Counted from the stretch's first letter, positions 46,208 through 54,537 are shown. The stretch is 64,000 bases of DNA from Litorimonas sp963972195 (GCA_963972195.1 CAXATH010000004.1:124001-188000), one strand, 5' to 3'. Numbers and translations: made by a program. Notes: generated by a model from the letters alone, not told the origin.

Positions 46208-46275
46208 CCGCAGAGCTTTGGCTCTTGCGAAACACATATTCCCTTCGGTCTCCGGCAGGAGCCGAAGCTCTGCGG
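46208..46275. repeat. Long-stem inverted repeat
   Basis: CCGCAGAGCTTTGGCTC (46208-46224) pairs with GAGCCGAAGCTCTGCGG (46259-46275) with one mismatch over 17 positions, across a 34-base loop. It lies between the two direct repeats. No T-run follows, so it is not an obvious terminator. Confidence 0.7.
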
Positions 46276-46374
46276 GCTGTCCACCTTATTCAAGGACGAA
46301 CGCCAAAGCTGTCCCCAGATGGGCAGTGGGAAAGAGCGCTTGGGTGAAGCTCTCACCCCAAACCGCCATCACCC

Positions 46375-46405
46375 TGCTTTGCAGAGCCGCGATGGGACAT
46401 TCAAA
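46375..46405 (+). repeat. Direct repeat, copy 2
   Basis: TGCTTTGCAGAGCCGCG with the same downstream GGA and TCAAA as copy 1. It ends about 20 bases before the promoter of the membrane-protein/HTH unit. Confidence 0.6.
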
Positions 46406-46424
46406 TTATATTAAAAATAGCATA

Positions 46425-46453
46425 TTGACTCCTTTTGTATAAAATTTTATACA
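46425..46453 (+). promoter_or_regulatory. Sigma-70-type promoter of membrane-protein/HTH unit
   Basis: TTGACT (46425-46430), a 17-base spacer and TATACA (46448-46453). It is the clearest housekeeping-type promoter in the window and lies 35 bases before the ATG at 46488. Confidence 0.75.
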
Positions 46454-46454
46454 A
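46435..46454. promoter_or_regulatory. 20-bp perfect palindrome over the promoter, probable operator
   Basis: TTGTATAAAA joined to its exact reverse complement TTTTATACAA. It covers most of the spacer and the whole -10 hexamer, the place where a bound repressor would block polymerase. The HTH protein encoded two genes downstream is the natural candidate to bind it. Confidence 0.6.
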
Positions 46455-46487
46455 TACATATTGAATACGCTCAAAGAAGGAAGAGCC

Positions 46488-46709
46488 ATGATAAAGTCAA
46501 TTGAAAAAGAACCTTTGGATAAGAGTTATGCGGGAAAGATGAAGCGGATATTTGAAAACCCGATGGTGGAAAAGCTTCAGACGAAGACGAAACGGCGCCT
46601 TATCGTTCTGGCCACGATAACGTGGTATGTCGTCATGAACGCCTTAGTGTTCAAGGTTCCGAACGCCTATTGGATTTGGGGGCCGTTCTTTTTGTTATTT
46701 TCCCGTTAA
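46488..46709 (+). CDS. N-terminal part of a split membrane protein
   Basis: ATG with AAGGAAG upstream (an in-frame TTG at 46461 is less likely). A basic cytoplasmic start leads to one complete helix (LIVLATITWYVVMNALVF) and a second that is cut short (WIWGPFFLLF-SR-stop). In the -1 frame the second helix continues smoothly as VIFPLMSFL, so this and the next frame probably form one four-helix protein broken at the T-rich run 46687-46702. The stop overlaps an ATG (TAATG), so translational coupling of two short proteins is the alternative. Confidence 0.6.
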   Translation: MIKSIEKEPLDKSYAGKMKRIFENPMVEKLQTKTKRRLIVLATITWYVVMNALVFKVPNAYWIWGPFFLLFSR

Positions 46710-46984
46710 TGAGTTTCTTGAACATGTCCGTTAGAGGGCTGACAGAAATCCCGGTCTCGGCTCTGGATGATCGGCAGGCTAAATTAAAAATGCGGGCTTA
46801 TATGCAGACCTATGTCCTCGGGCTCATTCTGGCGTTTGCAGTCGGCGTCATCATCGTAAAGTTTAACCCGGATAGTGGCCTAAAATTTACCCCGTTCTTT
46901 GGCGGAAGTCTCGGTCTATTGGTCGCCCTCCCCGCTATGGTTCTCGCCTGGCAACTCCCGACTGAAACCCCCGAAGAGGTTTAG
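46709..46984 (+). CDS. C-terminal part of the split membrane protein
   Basis: Starts at the ATG that overlaps the previous stop, MSFLNMSVRGLTEIPVSALDD. The -1 frame stays open further upstream, to 46622, through the second helix. Two more helices follow (YVLGLILAFAVGVIIVKF and GGSLGLLVALPAMVLAW). Small membrane proteins of this layout are often encoded before a short XRE regulator, as here, six bases ahead of the HTH gene. Function unknown. Confidence 0.6.
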   Translation: MSFLNMSVRGLTEIPVSALDDRQAKLKMRAYMQTYVLGLILAFAVGVIIVKFNPDSGLKFTPFFGGSLGLLVALPAMVLAWQLPTETPEEV

Positions 46985-46990
46985 AAGGGT

Positions 46991-47248
46991 ATGGCGAAAG
47001 AAATCAAAATCCACACGCGTTTGCCCATGCTCCGAAGCGAGCGCGGTCTGTCCCGTAAGGAAATGGCCGATATTTTGGGCATTCATTACCAAACCATCGG
47101 CTATATAGAGCGCGGCGAATATATGCCCGCGCTCGACATTGCTCTGCGCACGGCCGCCTATTTCGACTTGCCCGTCGAGGCGATCTTTTCGCTGGAGCCG
47201 TTCCCGTCCCTGACGGCAGAGATGTTGAAACCTTCCTCCTCTGCCTAG
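46991..47248 (+). CDS. Short XRE-family HTH regulator
   Basis: An 85-residue protein that is nearly all helix-turn-helix: LPMLRSERGLSRKEMADILGIHYQTIGYIERGEYMPALDIALRTAAYFDLPVEAIFSLEPF. This is the compact YozG/Cro type seen next to small membrane proteins. It lies six bases after the membrane protein, has AGAAGGGT upstream, and probably represses its own operon through the 20-bp palindrome over the promoter. Confidence 0.88.
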   Translation: MAKEIKIHTRLPMLRSERGLSRKEMADILGIHYQTIGYIERGEYMPALDIALRTAAYFDLPVEAIFSLEPFPSLTAEMLKPSSSA

Positions 47249-47308
47249 TGCGGGCCGCAAACAGCGCTTTCTTCTTGCGTTTATACCGACAGCCCTTAAG
47301 TCGCGCCC

Positions 47309-48892
47309 ATGTTAGCAATTAATGATTTAGATTATGCCGTTCAGGGCCGTCCGCTTTTTGTCAAAGCCACAGCCTTCATTGCGGCCGGGTGGAAAGTCGG
47401 GCTTATCGGGCGAAACGGGACCGGGAAATCCACCCTGCTCCGTCTTATCCGCGAAGAGATCGAACACCCCACTGCCGACGCCGCTATCAAGCTAAATAAA
47501 AACGCCCGCCTCGGCTGGGTGGCGCAGGAAGTGGCCGCCACAGACGATACCATTATGGAAGTCGTTCTCGCCGCCGACCGTGAACGCGCCGCCCTGATGA
47601 AAGCCAGCGAGACGGAAACCGACCCGGACAAGCTCGGCGATATTTTTGAACGCCTGACGCATATGGATGCGTGGAACGCCGATACCCGCGCCGCTATCGT
47701 TCTGACGGGTCTTGGCTTTACACAGGAAGATTTCCACCGCGCGACAAAGGAATTTTCAGGCGGCTGGCGCATGCGCGCCGCTATTGCCGGCGTCCTCGTC
47801 AGCGAGCCGGACGTGCTTTTGCTCGACGAGCCGACCAACTATCTTGACCTCGAAGGGGCGGCCTGGCTCGAAGGCTATATTCAGCGCTATCCGCATACCG
47901 TCATCATGGTCAGCCATGACCGCGAAATGCTCAACCGCTCCGTCACCCATACGCTGGCGCTGGAACATCAGCAGCTTATGCTGACCCCCGGCGGCTATGA
48001 TGACTGGATGACGTTGGCCGCGGCGAAACGCGCGCAGCTTCAGGCGCAAAAGGCCAAGCAGGACGCCGAGCGCGCGCATTTACAGGCCTTTGTTGACCGG
48101 TTCAAGGCCAAAGCGTCCAAGGCCCGCCAGGCGCAATCCCGCGTAAAAATGCTGGAGAAGATGCAGGATATTGCGATTCCGATTTCCGAACGCGCGACGC
48201 CGTTTAATTTCCCCGAGCCCAAGGGCAAACTCGCCCCGCCCATGCTCGAGCTGGAAAATGCGGATCTGGGATATGGCGAGGGGGCAAAGATTTTGTCCGG
48301 CGTGAACCTTCGGCTCGACCCGGATGACCGCGTCGCGATTGTCGGGGCCAATGGGCAAGGCAAGACAACTCTGGTCAAATCCATCGCTCAGCGCCTGCCG
48401 CTTATGGACGGAAAGCGCAAAGCGTCCAGCTCTTTGCAGATCGGCTATTTCTCGCAGGATCAGCTCGACGAGCTGACCGCGGGCGAGACCGTGCTTAACC
48501 ACGTCACCCAGAAACTGCCCAAAGGCACGCCCGAACACAAAGCGCGCGGCGCGGCGGCGCAGATGGGCTTTTCGCATGAAAAAGTCGAGACCAATGTCGA
48601 GAAGCTCTCCGGCGGAGAGAAAGTGCGCTTGTTATTGGGCCTGATGTCTATCGACAAGCCGCATGTGCTTATCCTCGACGAGCCGACCTCTCATCTGGAT
48701 ATCGACAGCCGCGAAGCCCTGATCTACGCGCTCAATGATTTTCCGGGGGCCGTGCTGCTCATTACCCATGATGTCTATCTGGCCGAAGCGACCGCCGACA
48801 GATTATGGCTCGTCAATAAAGGCAAGGCCAAGCGTTATGACGGCGACCTCCGTGACTATAAGAAATTAGTGATGGCCGCCGATCGTGCGTAA
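47309..48892 (+). CDS. ABC-F family ATPase
   Basis: Two ABC domains in 527 residues, no membrane part. First Walker A GRNGTGKS near 35-42 with signature FSGGW; second Walker A GANGQGKT near 347-354 with signature LSGGEK; both Walker B segments end LLDEPTNYLD or LDEPTSHLD. The linker between them is the charged P-site tRNA-interaction-like helix. Subfamily resembles Uup/YheS-type proteins that act on ribosomes. Convergent with the PBP-activator gene with no gap between stops. Confidence 0.92.
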   Translation: MLAINDLDYAVQGRPLFVKATAFIAAGWKVGLIGRNGTGKSTLLRLIREEIEHPTADAAIKLNKNARLGWVAQEVAATDDTIMEVVLAADRERAALMKASETETDPDKLGDIFERLTHMDAWNADTRAAIVLTGLGFTQEDFHRATKEFSGGWRMRAAIAGVLVSEPDVLLLDEPTNYLDLEGAAWLEGYIQRYPHTVIMVSHDREMLNRSVTHTLALEHQQLMLTPGGYDDWMTLAAAKRAQLQAQKAKQDAERAHLQAFVDRFKAKASKARQAQSRVKMLEKMQDIAIPISERATPFNFPEPKGKLAPPMLELENADLGYGEGAKILSGVNLRLDPDDRVAIVGANGQGKTTLVKSIAQRLPLMDGKRKASSSLQIGYFSQDQLDELTAGETVLNHVTQKLPKGTPEHKARGAAAQMGFSHEKVETNVEKLSGGEKVRLLLGLMSIDKPHVLILDEPTSHLDIDSREALIYALNDFPGAVLLITHDVYLAEATADRLWLVNKGKAKRYDGDLRDYKKLVMAADRA

Positions 48893-50224
48893 TTAGCTCG
48901 GGCCGAGAACTGTTCTTGGCGCCGGGTCGATGACCACAAATTTGCCGTTACGGATTTGATAGACCGCCAGTCCGCGCTGCGGCTTGCCGTCGGCTTCGAA
49001 CCGGATCAGGCCGTCCGCGCCGTAAAAGCCGTTCGGATCTTCGAGACGCTCCATCCGGTCACGGGGTCGACCGTCGGCCACGTAAGCGCCAATTGCCACG
49101 GCGTCATAGGCAAGGCTCGCGAGTCGGGAGTTATTTTCGCCGTAGGCGCGATCATAGCTGGCCTCGAAATCAGCCTGTGCGTCCGGATCCGGCCCGGCAA
49201 AAACGCCGCCATTGAGAGCCGGTTCGCGCACGGTGGCGTTATTTTTCCAAAGCCCGGTCCCAAGGAACTGAACGGCTGTCGGGTTGACATTGTAGTAAGG
49301 CAATAACGGCGCAAGGCTCCGCAGCGCCGTCCCGCCTTCCGGAAGGATAATCGCCTGATACCGGGTCGAGCGATATTGATTGGCCATGCTTCGCGCCGGT
49401 TCTTGCATAACGGTGATATCATCGCCGCTATAGCTTGCGGAGGCGGTAATCTCTCCTCCATGGTCGCGGACGGCCTTTCGGTAGGCGTCATTTACGCGGC
49501 GGCCATATTCGCTAGTCGGGCCAAAAAAGGCAAACCGGTCAACCCCGGTGTTAGAAGCATATTCGACAATGCGCTCAACTTCGGCTTCCGGCGGAAAGGA
49601 CAAAAGGTATGCGCCGTTACCGGCGACCTGCTGATCTGTTGAAAACGCGAGAACGGGTGTCTTGCTTGAACGGGCGACCTGTTTGGCCGCGCTGACGGAC
49701 CCTGACAAAATGGGGCCGAGTATGACGTCCGCTCCGGAATTCAGCGCCGCGCGCGCCGCCGATTGTGCGCCCTGTTCTGTACCGCCCGTATCCAGAGCAA
49801 TTAGAAGCACATCTGCGCTGTCCCTCTCAAACACGGCGAGCTCGGCCGCTTTCATCATGGACGTCGCTTCTTCCCGCAGACGTTCGGAGTTAGATGAGAA
49901 TGGCAGCAGTAGAGCCAATCGTTTTATATCTCGGCCGTCCATATGCGGCGGGGTTAATCCGTCCCGGCGTTCGGCTTCATCATATTCGTCTACGTCTTCG
50001 TCAGGCGTTTCCATTTCCGGCTCTTGCGGCTCGGGCATTGGATCAGGTTCAACCGGCCCAGGTTGAACTGGGTCAGTAGGATATTGGGGTGGATATGACG
50101 GGGTCGAAGAGCACGCCGCCAAGATGAGGGCCAAACCGGATAGGGCCAAGACGCTTTTCCCGGCCCGGACCCGTCTGTGAATTCCGTCATGGCCAAAACG
50201 CTTAAATTTCATCATAACACCCAA
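48893..50224 (-). CDS. LpoA-like penicillin-binding-protein activator lipoprotein
   Basis: Signal with lipobox LILAAC-S, then a Pro/Glu/Asp-rich linker and a periplasmic-binding-protein-like type I fold (LALLLPFSSNSERLREEATSMMKAAELAVF; VILGPILSGSVSAAKQVA; AFFGPTSEYGRRVNDAY). This matches the LpoA family that activates PBP1a at the outer membrane. It is divergent from rsmI as in E. coli, which supports the call. In-frame ATGs at 50215 and 50212 are alternative starts. Confidence 0.85.
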   Translation of the reverse strand: MGVMMKFKRFGHDGIHRRVRAGKSVLALSGLALILAACSSTPSYPPQYPTDPVQPGPVEPDPMPEPQEPEMETPDEDVDEYDEAERRDGLTPPHMDGRDIKRLALLLPFSSNSERLREEATSMMKAAELAVFERDSADVLLIALDTGGTEQGAQSAARAALNSGADVILGPILSGSVSAAKQVARSSKTPVLAFSTDQQVAGNGAYLLSFPPEAEVERIVEYASNTGVDRFAFFGPTSEYGRRVNDAYRKAVRDHGGEITASASYSGDDITVMQEPARSMANQYRSTRYQAIILPEGGTALRSLAPLLPYYNVNPTAVQFLGTGLWKNNATVREPALNGGVFAGPDPDAQADFEASYDRAYGENNSRLASLAYDAVAIGAYVADGRPRDRMERLEDPNGFYGADGLIRFEADGKPQRGLAVYQIRNGKFVVIDPAPRTVLGPS

Positions 50225-50253
50225 ACCTTAGTTCAATACCCCGGAGGGCTCCT

Positions 50254-51150
50254 TTGTCCATACCCAAGAATAGCCCTGCGCTGCAATACCTATCAGGGGA
50301 AAGCCTTGCACAGGAGACAGCGGCCCCTTTGGCCCCCGGCCTTTATATTGTCTCGACTCCCATTGGAAATCTCCGCGATATTACGCTTCGGGCGCTAGAT
50401 GTGTTGCAGGCGGCCGAACATATTCTGGCAGAGGACACCCGGCAAACCCGAAAGCTCTGCGAAGTCTATTCTATTTCGAGCCCTTTATCGGCCTATCATG
50501 ACCATAATGCGGCAGCTCGCGTACCCGATTTGATTGAGCGGCTAAACGCGGGCGCGAAAATTGCGTTAGTCAGCGACGCGGGTACACCGCTTGTTTCTGA
50601 TCCCGGCTTTCGCCTTGTACGGGCCGCAGTTGAAGCTGGCATTGATGTGTGGCCGGTTCCGGGCGCCTCCGCCCTTTTGGCCGGGCTCGTCAAATCAGGG
50701 TTGCCGTCAGACGCGTTTCACTTTGCCGGCTTTCTGCCCCCCAAGTCCGGGGCGAGGCAGACCTCTCTTTCCAAGCTCTCCAACGTTCAGGCCACATTGG
50801 TTTTTTTCGAAACAGGCCCGCGCATCGCAAAGGTTTTGGCAGATGTGGCAAAAATCTTTGGCGACCGACCCGTTGTTCTGACGCGAGAACTTACCAAACG
50901 TTATGAGGAAGCCCGCCACGGCACAGCAGAGGAGCTTCTGGGGAGCGTTCAGGAAACGCCGCCCAAAGGAGAACTGGTTTTGCTTATCGGCCCGCCCAAC
51001 GAAGACACACTTTGGTCTAAATCCCAGATAGAGGCGGCGTTAACTGAACAAATTGCCGATGTCGGCGTCAAACGGGCCAGCACGGCCGTGGCAGAGTTGA
51101 GCGGCTGGCCAAAGCGGGATGTTTATGCTCTGGCCCTGAATTTGAATTAG
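50254..51150 (+). CDS. rsmI: 16S rRNA (cytidine1402-2'-O)-methyltransferase RsmI
   Basis: A 298-residue tetrapyrrole-methylase-fold protein. STPIGNLRDITLRALDVL, AEDTRQTRKL, SDAGTPLVSDPGFRLV and VPGASALLAGLVKSGLP are all RsmI hallmarks. It 2'-O-methylates C1402 in the decoding centre. The start is TTG with GGAGGG five bases upstream. It is followed by yraN after three bases. Confidence 0.95.
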   Translation: MSIPKNSPALQYLSGESLAQETAAPLAPGLYIVSTPIGNLRDITLRALDVLQAAEHILAEDTRQTRKLCEVYSISSPLSAYHDHNAAARVPDLIERLNAGAKIALVSDAGTPLVSDPGFRLVRAAVEAGIDVWPVPGASALLAGLVKSGLPSDAFHFAGFLPPKSGARQTSLSKLSNVQATLVFFETGPRIAKVLADVAKIFGDRPVVLTRELTKRYEEARHGTAEELLGSVQETPPKGELVLLIGPPNEDTLWSKSQIEAALTEQIADVGVKRASTAVAELSGWPKRDVYALALNLN

Positions 51151-51153
51151 AAT

Positions 51154-51546
51154 ATGTCGCCACCGAATAGAAGTCACCGAGAAGAAAGTGAAAGACAGGG
51201 CCGGAAAGCTGAAACGCGCGTCGCCGTTTATCTACGGTTACGAGGTTACAAAATTCGAGAATCCCGCTTTAAGACCGCCCACGGCGAAGTGGACCTCATT
51301 GCTCAAAAGGGAAATATCATTGCCTTCGTTGAGGTCAAACAGAGATCGACTCAAATCGGGATTGATGAATCTATGGATTGGCGGACGGAACACCGCATCA
51401 TGACGGCGGCGGAAATCTGGGTGGAGCGAAATTTTGACAATCTCCCCGAAGGGTTTGAAATGCGGTTTGACTTCGCCTCCATTCTCGGCCCGGTCTCTTC
51501 TCTTTGCCGCGTGCAATACTTGAAAAATGCCTTTCGCCCAGACTAA
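51154..51546 (+). CDS. YraN (UPF0102) family protein
   Basis: A 130-residue member of UPF0102. The endonuclease-like core can be read in AETRVAVYLRLRGYKI, GEVDLIAQKGNIIAFVEVKQR, that is, the D...ExK pattern of PD-(D/E)xK folds. Its role is not established. The rsmI-yraN pair is conserved widely, including E. coli. Confidence 0.92.
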   Translation: MSPPNRSHREESERQGRKAETRVAVYLRLRGYKIRESRFKTAHGEVDLIAQKGNIIAFVEVKQRSTQIGIDESMDWRTEHRIMTAAEIWVERNFDNLPEGFEMRFDFASILGPVSSLCRVQYLKNAFRPD

Positions 51547-51702
51547 AAATTTGAAAGCCTGGGGCGCATAAAAAAATGATCTGAACCGCCATCAAAATAA
51601 TTGAAAGTTCAACCTTTTTCTGATTTAGTAAGACTCGCATCGAGCCTGTGGGGGGATTTTAGGAGCAATATTATAATAAGCTTGCCTCACATCACCGAGC
51701 CT

Positions 51703-52737
51703 ATGAAAACTTTCTCCGTAGGGTCGGCCCAGATTCTTGCCGATAAAGTGTCTCACGACATGACCGTCTTTGTGAAACGCCATGTTTTCCCCGAGTTACC
51801 CCAAGCGAACGCCCTGAATTGGCGGGATATATTTGTTCTGTCCCAAACCTTACGTTACCCAGAGGGCCTTACGCCTGCGGATATTTCTGCGAATACGCGT
51901 CTGGATCCTGCAACCGTCTTACGGGCCAACGAAAAACTTTACAAAAACCGTCTTATTATGATTCTTGAACAGGCTCGGGACGCCCGCTCAAATCTTGTCC
52001 AAGTCACCTCCGGCGGGGCAGATTTTCTACAGAATCTTTTTTCCGTTTACAGAGAGAAACAGGAAAAGGTTTTTGCCCGATTCCTGCCGCGATTGGCGGC
52101 TGATGACATAAAGGAAATTTTTGAAACTTGTTTGAACGTTCAGGAGCATGCAGAAAAGTTTGCGTCATTGAAGCCAACCGGGAAAATCCGGCACGATGAC
52201 CGAACGAGCTATTCTCGCCATGCGTTTCAGGAATCTTTTGAAGAATTTCAAAGGTTCCCGGAGTTCATTCTTCAGGTCTATTGTCGGCGAATCTCGTCCG
52301 ATTATATGTTTTTTCTAAAATCCCACGCCATGTCAGAAATGTCGGATCAGATTCTGCGAAAAAGCCGCGAATTACTCACTCTCATGACGCTGGATTATTT
52401 TGAACATGATGCAACAGCCATGGACGTTGTCAGGCTCTTGCGTTTTGATCCGGCGACCGCGACAAGAGCTGTTGCCCTATTGTCTGAAGAAGGATTTATT
52501 GCCCCGGCAAATGGTTACCGCGATGATGATCGAAAGAAACCACTCATCCTCTCGGAAAAGGGCCGTCATTCGGTGGCCGAGTATAAGAGCCATATGATCC
52601 GGTCTTCTAAATTTGCAAATGAAACTCTTGGCCTGAATCGGTCTCAAAAGGACATTAATAAACAACTGGGCGTCTTGGCACTTATCAGCAACCGCACAGA
52701 GATTTTTGCGTCCGTAAAAAAAGGTAAACTTGGCTGA
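51703..52737 (+). CDS. Tandem winged-helix (MarR-like) protein
   Basis: Two MarR-like winged helices in one 344-residue chain. The first (about 40-108) has the sequence LTPADISANTRLDPATVLRANEKL and a basic wing with ARDARSN. The second (about 224-296) has TAMDVVRLLRFDPATATRAVALLSEEGFI and a wing with DDRKKPL. The middle (about 110-215) is helical. I used the ATG at MKTFSVGSAQ; the frame is open to TTG 51601, and an AGGAG at 51661 sits before non-standard ATT, so the start is uncertain. No close relative recognised. Confidence 0.7.
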   Translation: MKTFSVGSAQILADKVSHDMTVFVKRHVFPELPQANALNWRDIFVLSQTLRYPEGLTPADISANTRLDPATVLRANEKLYKNRLIMILEQARDARSNLVQVTSGGADFLQNLFSVYREKQEKVFARFLPRLAADDIKEIFETCLNVQEHAEKFASLKPTGKIRHDDRTSYSRHAFQESFEEFQRFPEFILQVYCRRISSDYMFFLKSHAMSEMSDQILRKSRELLTLMTLDYFEHDATAMDVVRLLRFDPATATRAVALLSEEGFIAPANGYRDDDRKKPLILSEKGRHSVAEYKSHMIRSSKFANETLGLNRSQKDINKQLGVLALISNRTEIFASVKKGKLG

Positions 52738-53127
52738 CGACGGGTCGAGACAGTCAATTTGCCGCCCGTTTTTGTTGAAATTTCAATCAGTTTTTTGAAG
52801 TTTCAAGCTATTGATAACGTTGCCTTTTTTACACCTTCATTAACGTTTCCGTAAAGACTGATTCCTACTGTTTAGGTGTTGTAAAGGCTGAATGATAAGG
52901 CTGTTTCGACAGCTTAGGTCATTCCGTAAGGTTTCGTTCCCCGTGAACCGCGCCTCGGCCCGAAAAAAGCGCAAGGATTGCGCCCCCGCAAAAATTCTAG
53001 TTTTGGAAAGGCTGAGCCAGCGTTTTCGTCTGGAGGCTTTACCGGTTTAGAATGTAACTTTTAACCGTCGCACCATTTTCGGCTATCCAGCCGTTAAATA
53101 TTGCGCTTTTGCTAAAACCAAAGCGAT
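52738..53127. other. Intergenic stretch with CtrA-like half-sites
   Basis: About 390 bases with no supported gene. TTAA-N7-GTAA at 52840-52854 differs by one base from the CtrA box TTAA-N7-TTAA. Other TTAA-rich parts (for example 53058-53070 and 53094-53098) are near the end. I see no RNA gene or strong hairpin. A promoter for the downstream degenerate receiver is likely somewhere here. Confidence 0.4.
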
Positions 53128-53577
53128 ATGAACAGATCTGACTCCTTGTTTGTAAAAATGACCGTTCTGCTGGTTCAGCCAGAAGGCGCATTTGGACAAA
53201 CACTTCGCAAAAGCCTGTTAAACGAGGGCTATAAGGTGGTGGGGCCTGTTAGCACTGTTGCAGACGCCTATATGGCGGTTTTGAACGAAGATCCGGATAT
53301 GGCAATATTAGACCAGAAGGTTTGCCAAGATCAGACGGAAATTATGTCTGATACTTTAATTCAGATCGGGATCGAACATTTGGTACATTGCCACAATCCC
53401 CCCCATATCCTGAAGCGTGAGTTGGGACACGGAGCCATGCGAGGAGTTGTTATGGCGCCGCATAAAAATACTGCAGAGGGCATTAGTCATGAACTCTGTT
53501 ATATGCGGGCCGAAAAAATTCGGCGCGAGACAGAACGCTCGACTACGAAGTTTCGCGTTACGAATTCCCCTCTTTAA
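53128..53577 (+). CDS. Degenerate receiver-domain protein
   Basis: A 149-residue protein with receiver-like topology: MTVLLVQPEGAFGQTLRKSLLNEGYKVVGPVSTVADAYMAVLNEDPDMAILDQKV. The acidic pair after strand 1 is replaced by Gln-Pro-Glu, and the conserved Lys region reads MAPHK. The acceptor-like Asp in AILD is kept. It may be a phosphorylation-independent receiver. An in-frame ATG at 53158 (MTVLLVQ) could be the true start. The C-terminus is basic. Confidence 0.7.
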   Translation: MNRSDSLFVKMTVLLVQPEGAFGQTLRKSLLNEGYKVVGPVSTVADAYMAVLNEDPDMAILDQKVCQDQTEIMSDTLIQIGIEHLVHCHNPPHILKRELGHGAMRGVVMAPHKNTAEGISHELCYMRAEKIRRETERSTTKFRVTNSPL

Positions 53578-53703
53578 GCTATCTGCTGAGAAGTAACCTG
53601 TCTTAAGATCGTTTTCTCAGTCATATCCGGCTCGCCAGTTTGTAAGCGCCTCCAGAATTTTTTGGTAAGACTTCATTCACCATAAAGCGTTAGCCTGTCG
53701 GCT

Positions 53704-54534
53704 ATGAAACATATTATTCTTCCCCTTCTTTGCGCTTCTTTACTATCGGCTTGCTCGGTTACGAGCGCAGGTCTGAGCAAAAATGACGAGCGCAGTTTCG
53801 CCGGAGCGCTTAATGATGTGAACGCCGGCCGGGCGATAAAAGCCCGTATGACGCGGGCTTATGACTATAGCCTCAAGAATGTGGACGTTGAAGTTGCCGA
53901 AGGCGTTGCGCTACTTTCCGGTAATGCGCCCAGTAAAGAAGACCGAATTGAAGCCGCTCGCATAGCTTGGTCCGCCCCTCATGTGGAACAGGTCGGAAAT
54001 GAAATTTTGATTGGAGATAAGCGAAGTTTCATTCGAGGCGCCAAAGACGGCGTATTGGAAAAAGCCGTGCGCACACGTCTCCTGGCAAATGGCGCAATCA
54101 AGTCTCAGAACTTTAATGTGGAAACTCACGAGGGTATTGTTTATTTGCTTGGCGTTGCCCGGACACCAGAAGAACTGGAGCAAGCCGCCCAGATAGCGGC
54201 GCAGACGCGAGGCGCAAGAGAAGTCATTTCCTATGCGAGGCTTTCGGATGATTTCGCCGGAATAGCGGCGCCGTCAGGCCCTGCGCCTACCGTACAAGGC
54301 TATCCGCCTGCACAGGTCCCGATGCAACGAGAGCTGCCGAAGTTTTTAACAACCGAGCCGCCCGCCCCGGAGCAGGATTCCGCACCGATCCGAAGCGCGC
54401 CATATGATGAGCCCATCCGGCTGCACCGTAACCAAGCCGATGACTCCTCAATGACTGAGGAGCCTTATTATATTGACCCGAATACCGGGAAACAAATCCC
54501 TGTTTCGAATATCATTCAAAAGCATAGAGACTGA
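53704..54534 (+). CDS. DolP-like BON-domain lipoprotein
   Basis: Lipobox LLSAC-S (Cys17), then two BON domains (about 40-105 with NVDVEVAEGVALLSGNAPS, and 110-180 with NFNVETHEGIVYLLGVA). This is the YraP/DolP arrangement, an outer-membrane lipoprotein that binds anionic phospholipid. A Pro-rich C-terminal extension of about 85 residues is not in the E. coli form. Nearby lpoA-like, rsmI and yraN genes match the E. coli neighbourhood. Convergent with the TonB receptor, three bases between stops. Confidence 0.85.
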   Translation: MKHIILPLLCASLLSACSVTSAGLSKNDERSFAGALNDVNAGRAIKARMTRAYDYSLKNVDVEVAEGVALLSGNAPSKEDRIEAARIAWSAPHVEQVGNEILIGDKRSFIRGAKDGVLEKAVRTRLLANGAIKSQNFNVETHEGIVYLLGVARTPEELEQAAQIAAQTRGAREVISYARLSDDFAGIAAPSGPAPTVQGYPPAQVPMQRELPKFLTTEPPAPEQDSAPIRSAPYDEPIRLHRNQADDSSMTEEPYYIDPNTGKQIPVSNIIQKHRD

Positions 54535-54537
54535 TGA

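Larger units (their letters stand above)
45771..46424. other. Non-coding, repeat-rich stretch
   Basis: About 650 bases without a supported gene. The first 240 bases (45771-46013) show no motif I can name. The remainder is packed with the inverted and direct repeats listed separately. Open frames of 119-129 codons cross it on both strands, but they run through the palindromes, lack Shine-Dalgarno signals and look unlike protein, so I do not call them. Confidence 0.6.

Noticed and set aside
45997..46414. Frames of 119 and 129 codons on opposite strands
   Set aside because: Both cross the nested inverted and direct repeats; no ribosome site and no protein-like pattern.
45771..46424. Possible tmRNA, RNase P RNA, SRP RNA or retron RNA
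   Set aside because: None of the signature segments I know (tag codons, GAGGAAAGTCC, SRP tetraloop) is present, and no reverse transcriptase gene is near.
46685..46705. Programmed -1 frameshift site in the membrane-protein gene
   Set aside because: The T-rich run does not form an X-XXY-YYZ heptamer in the right frame, and no stimulatory structure is clear. Mutation, read error or coupled genes explain it better.
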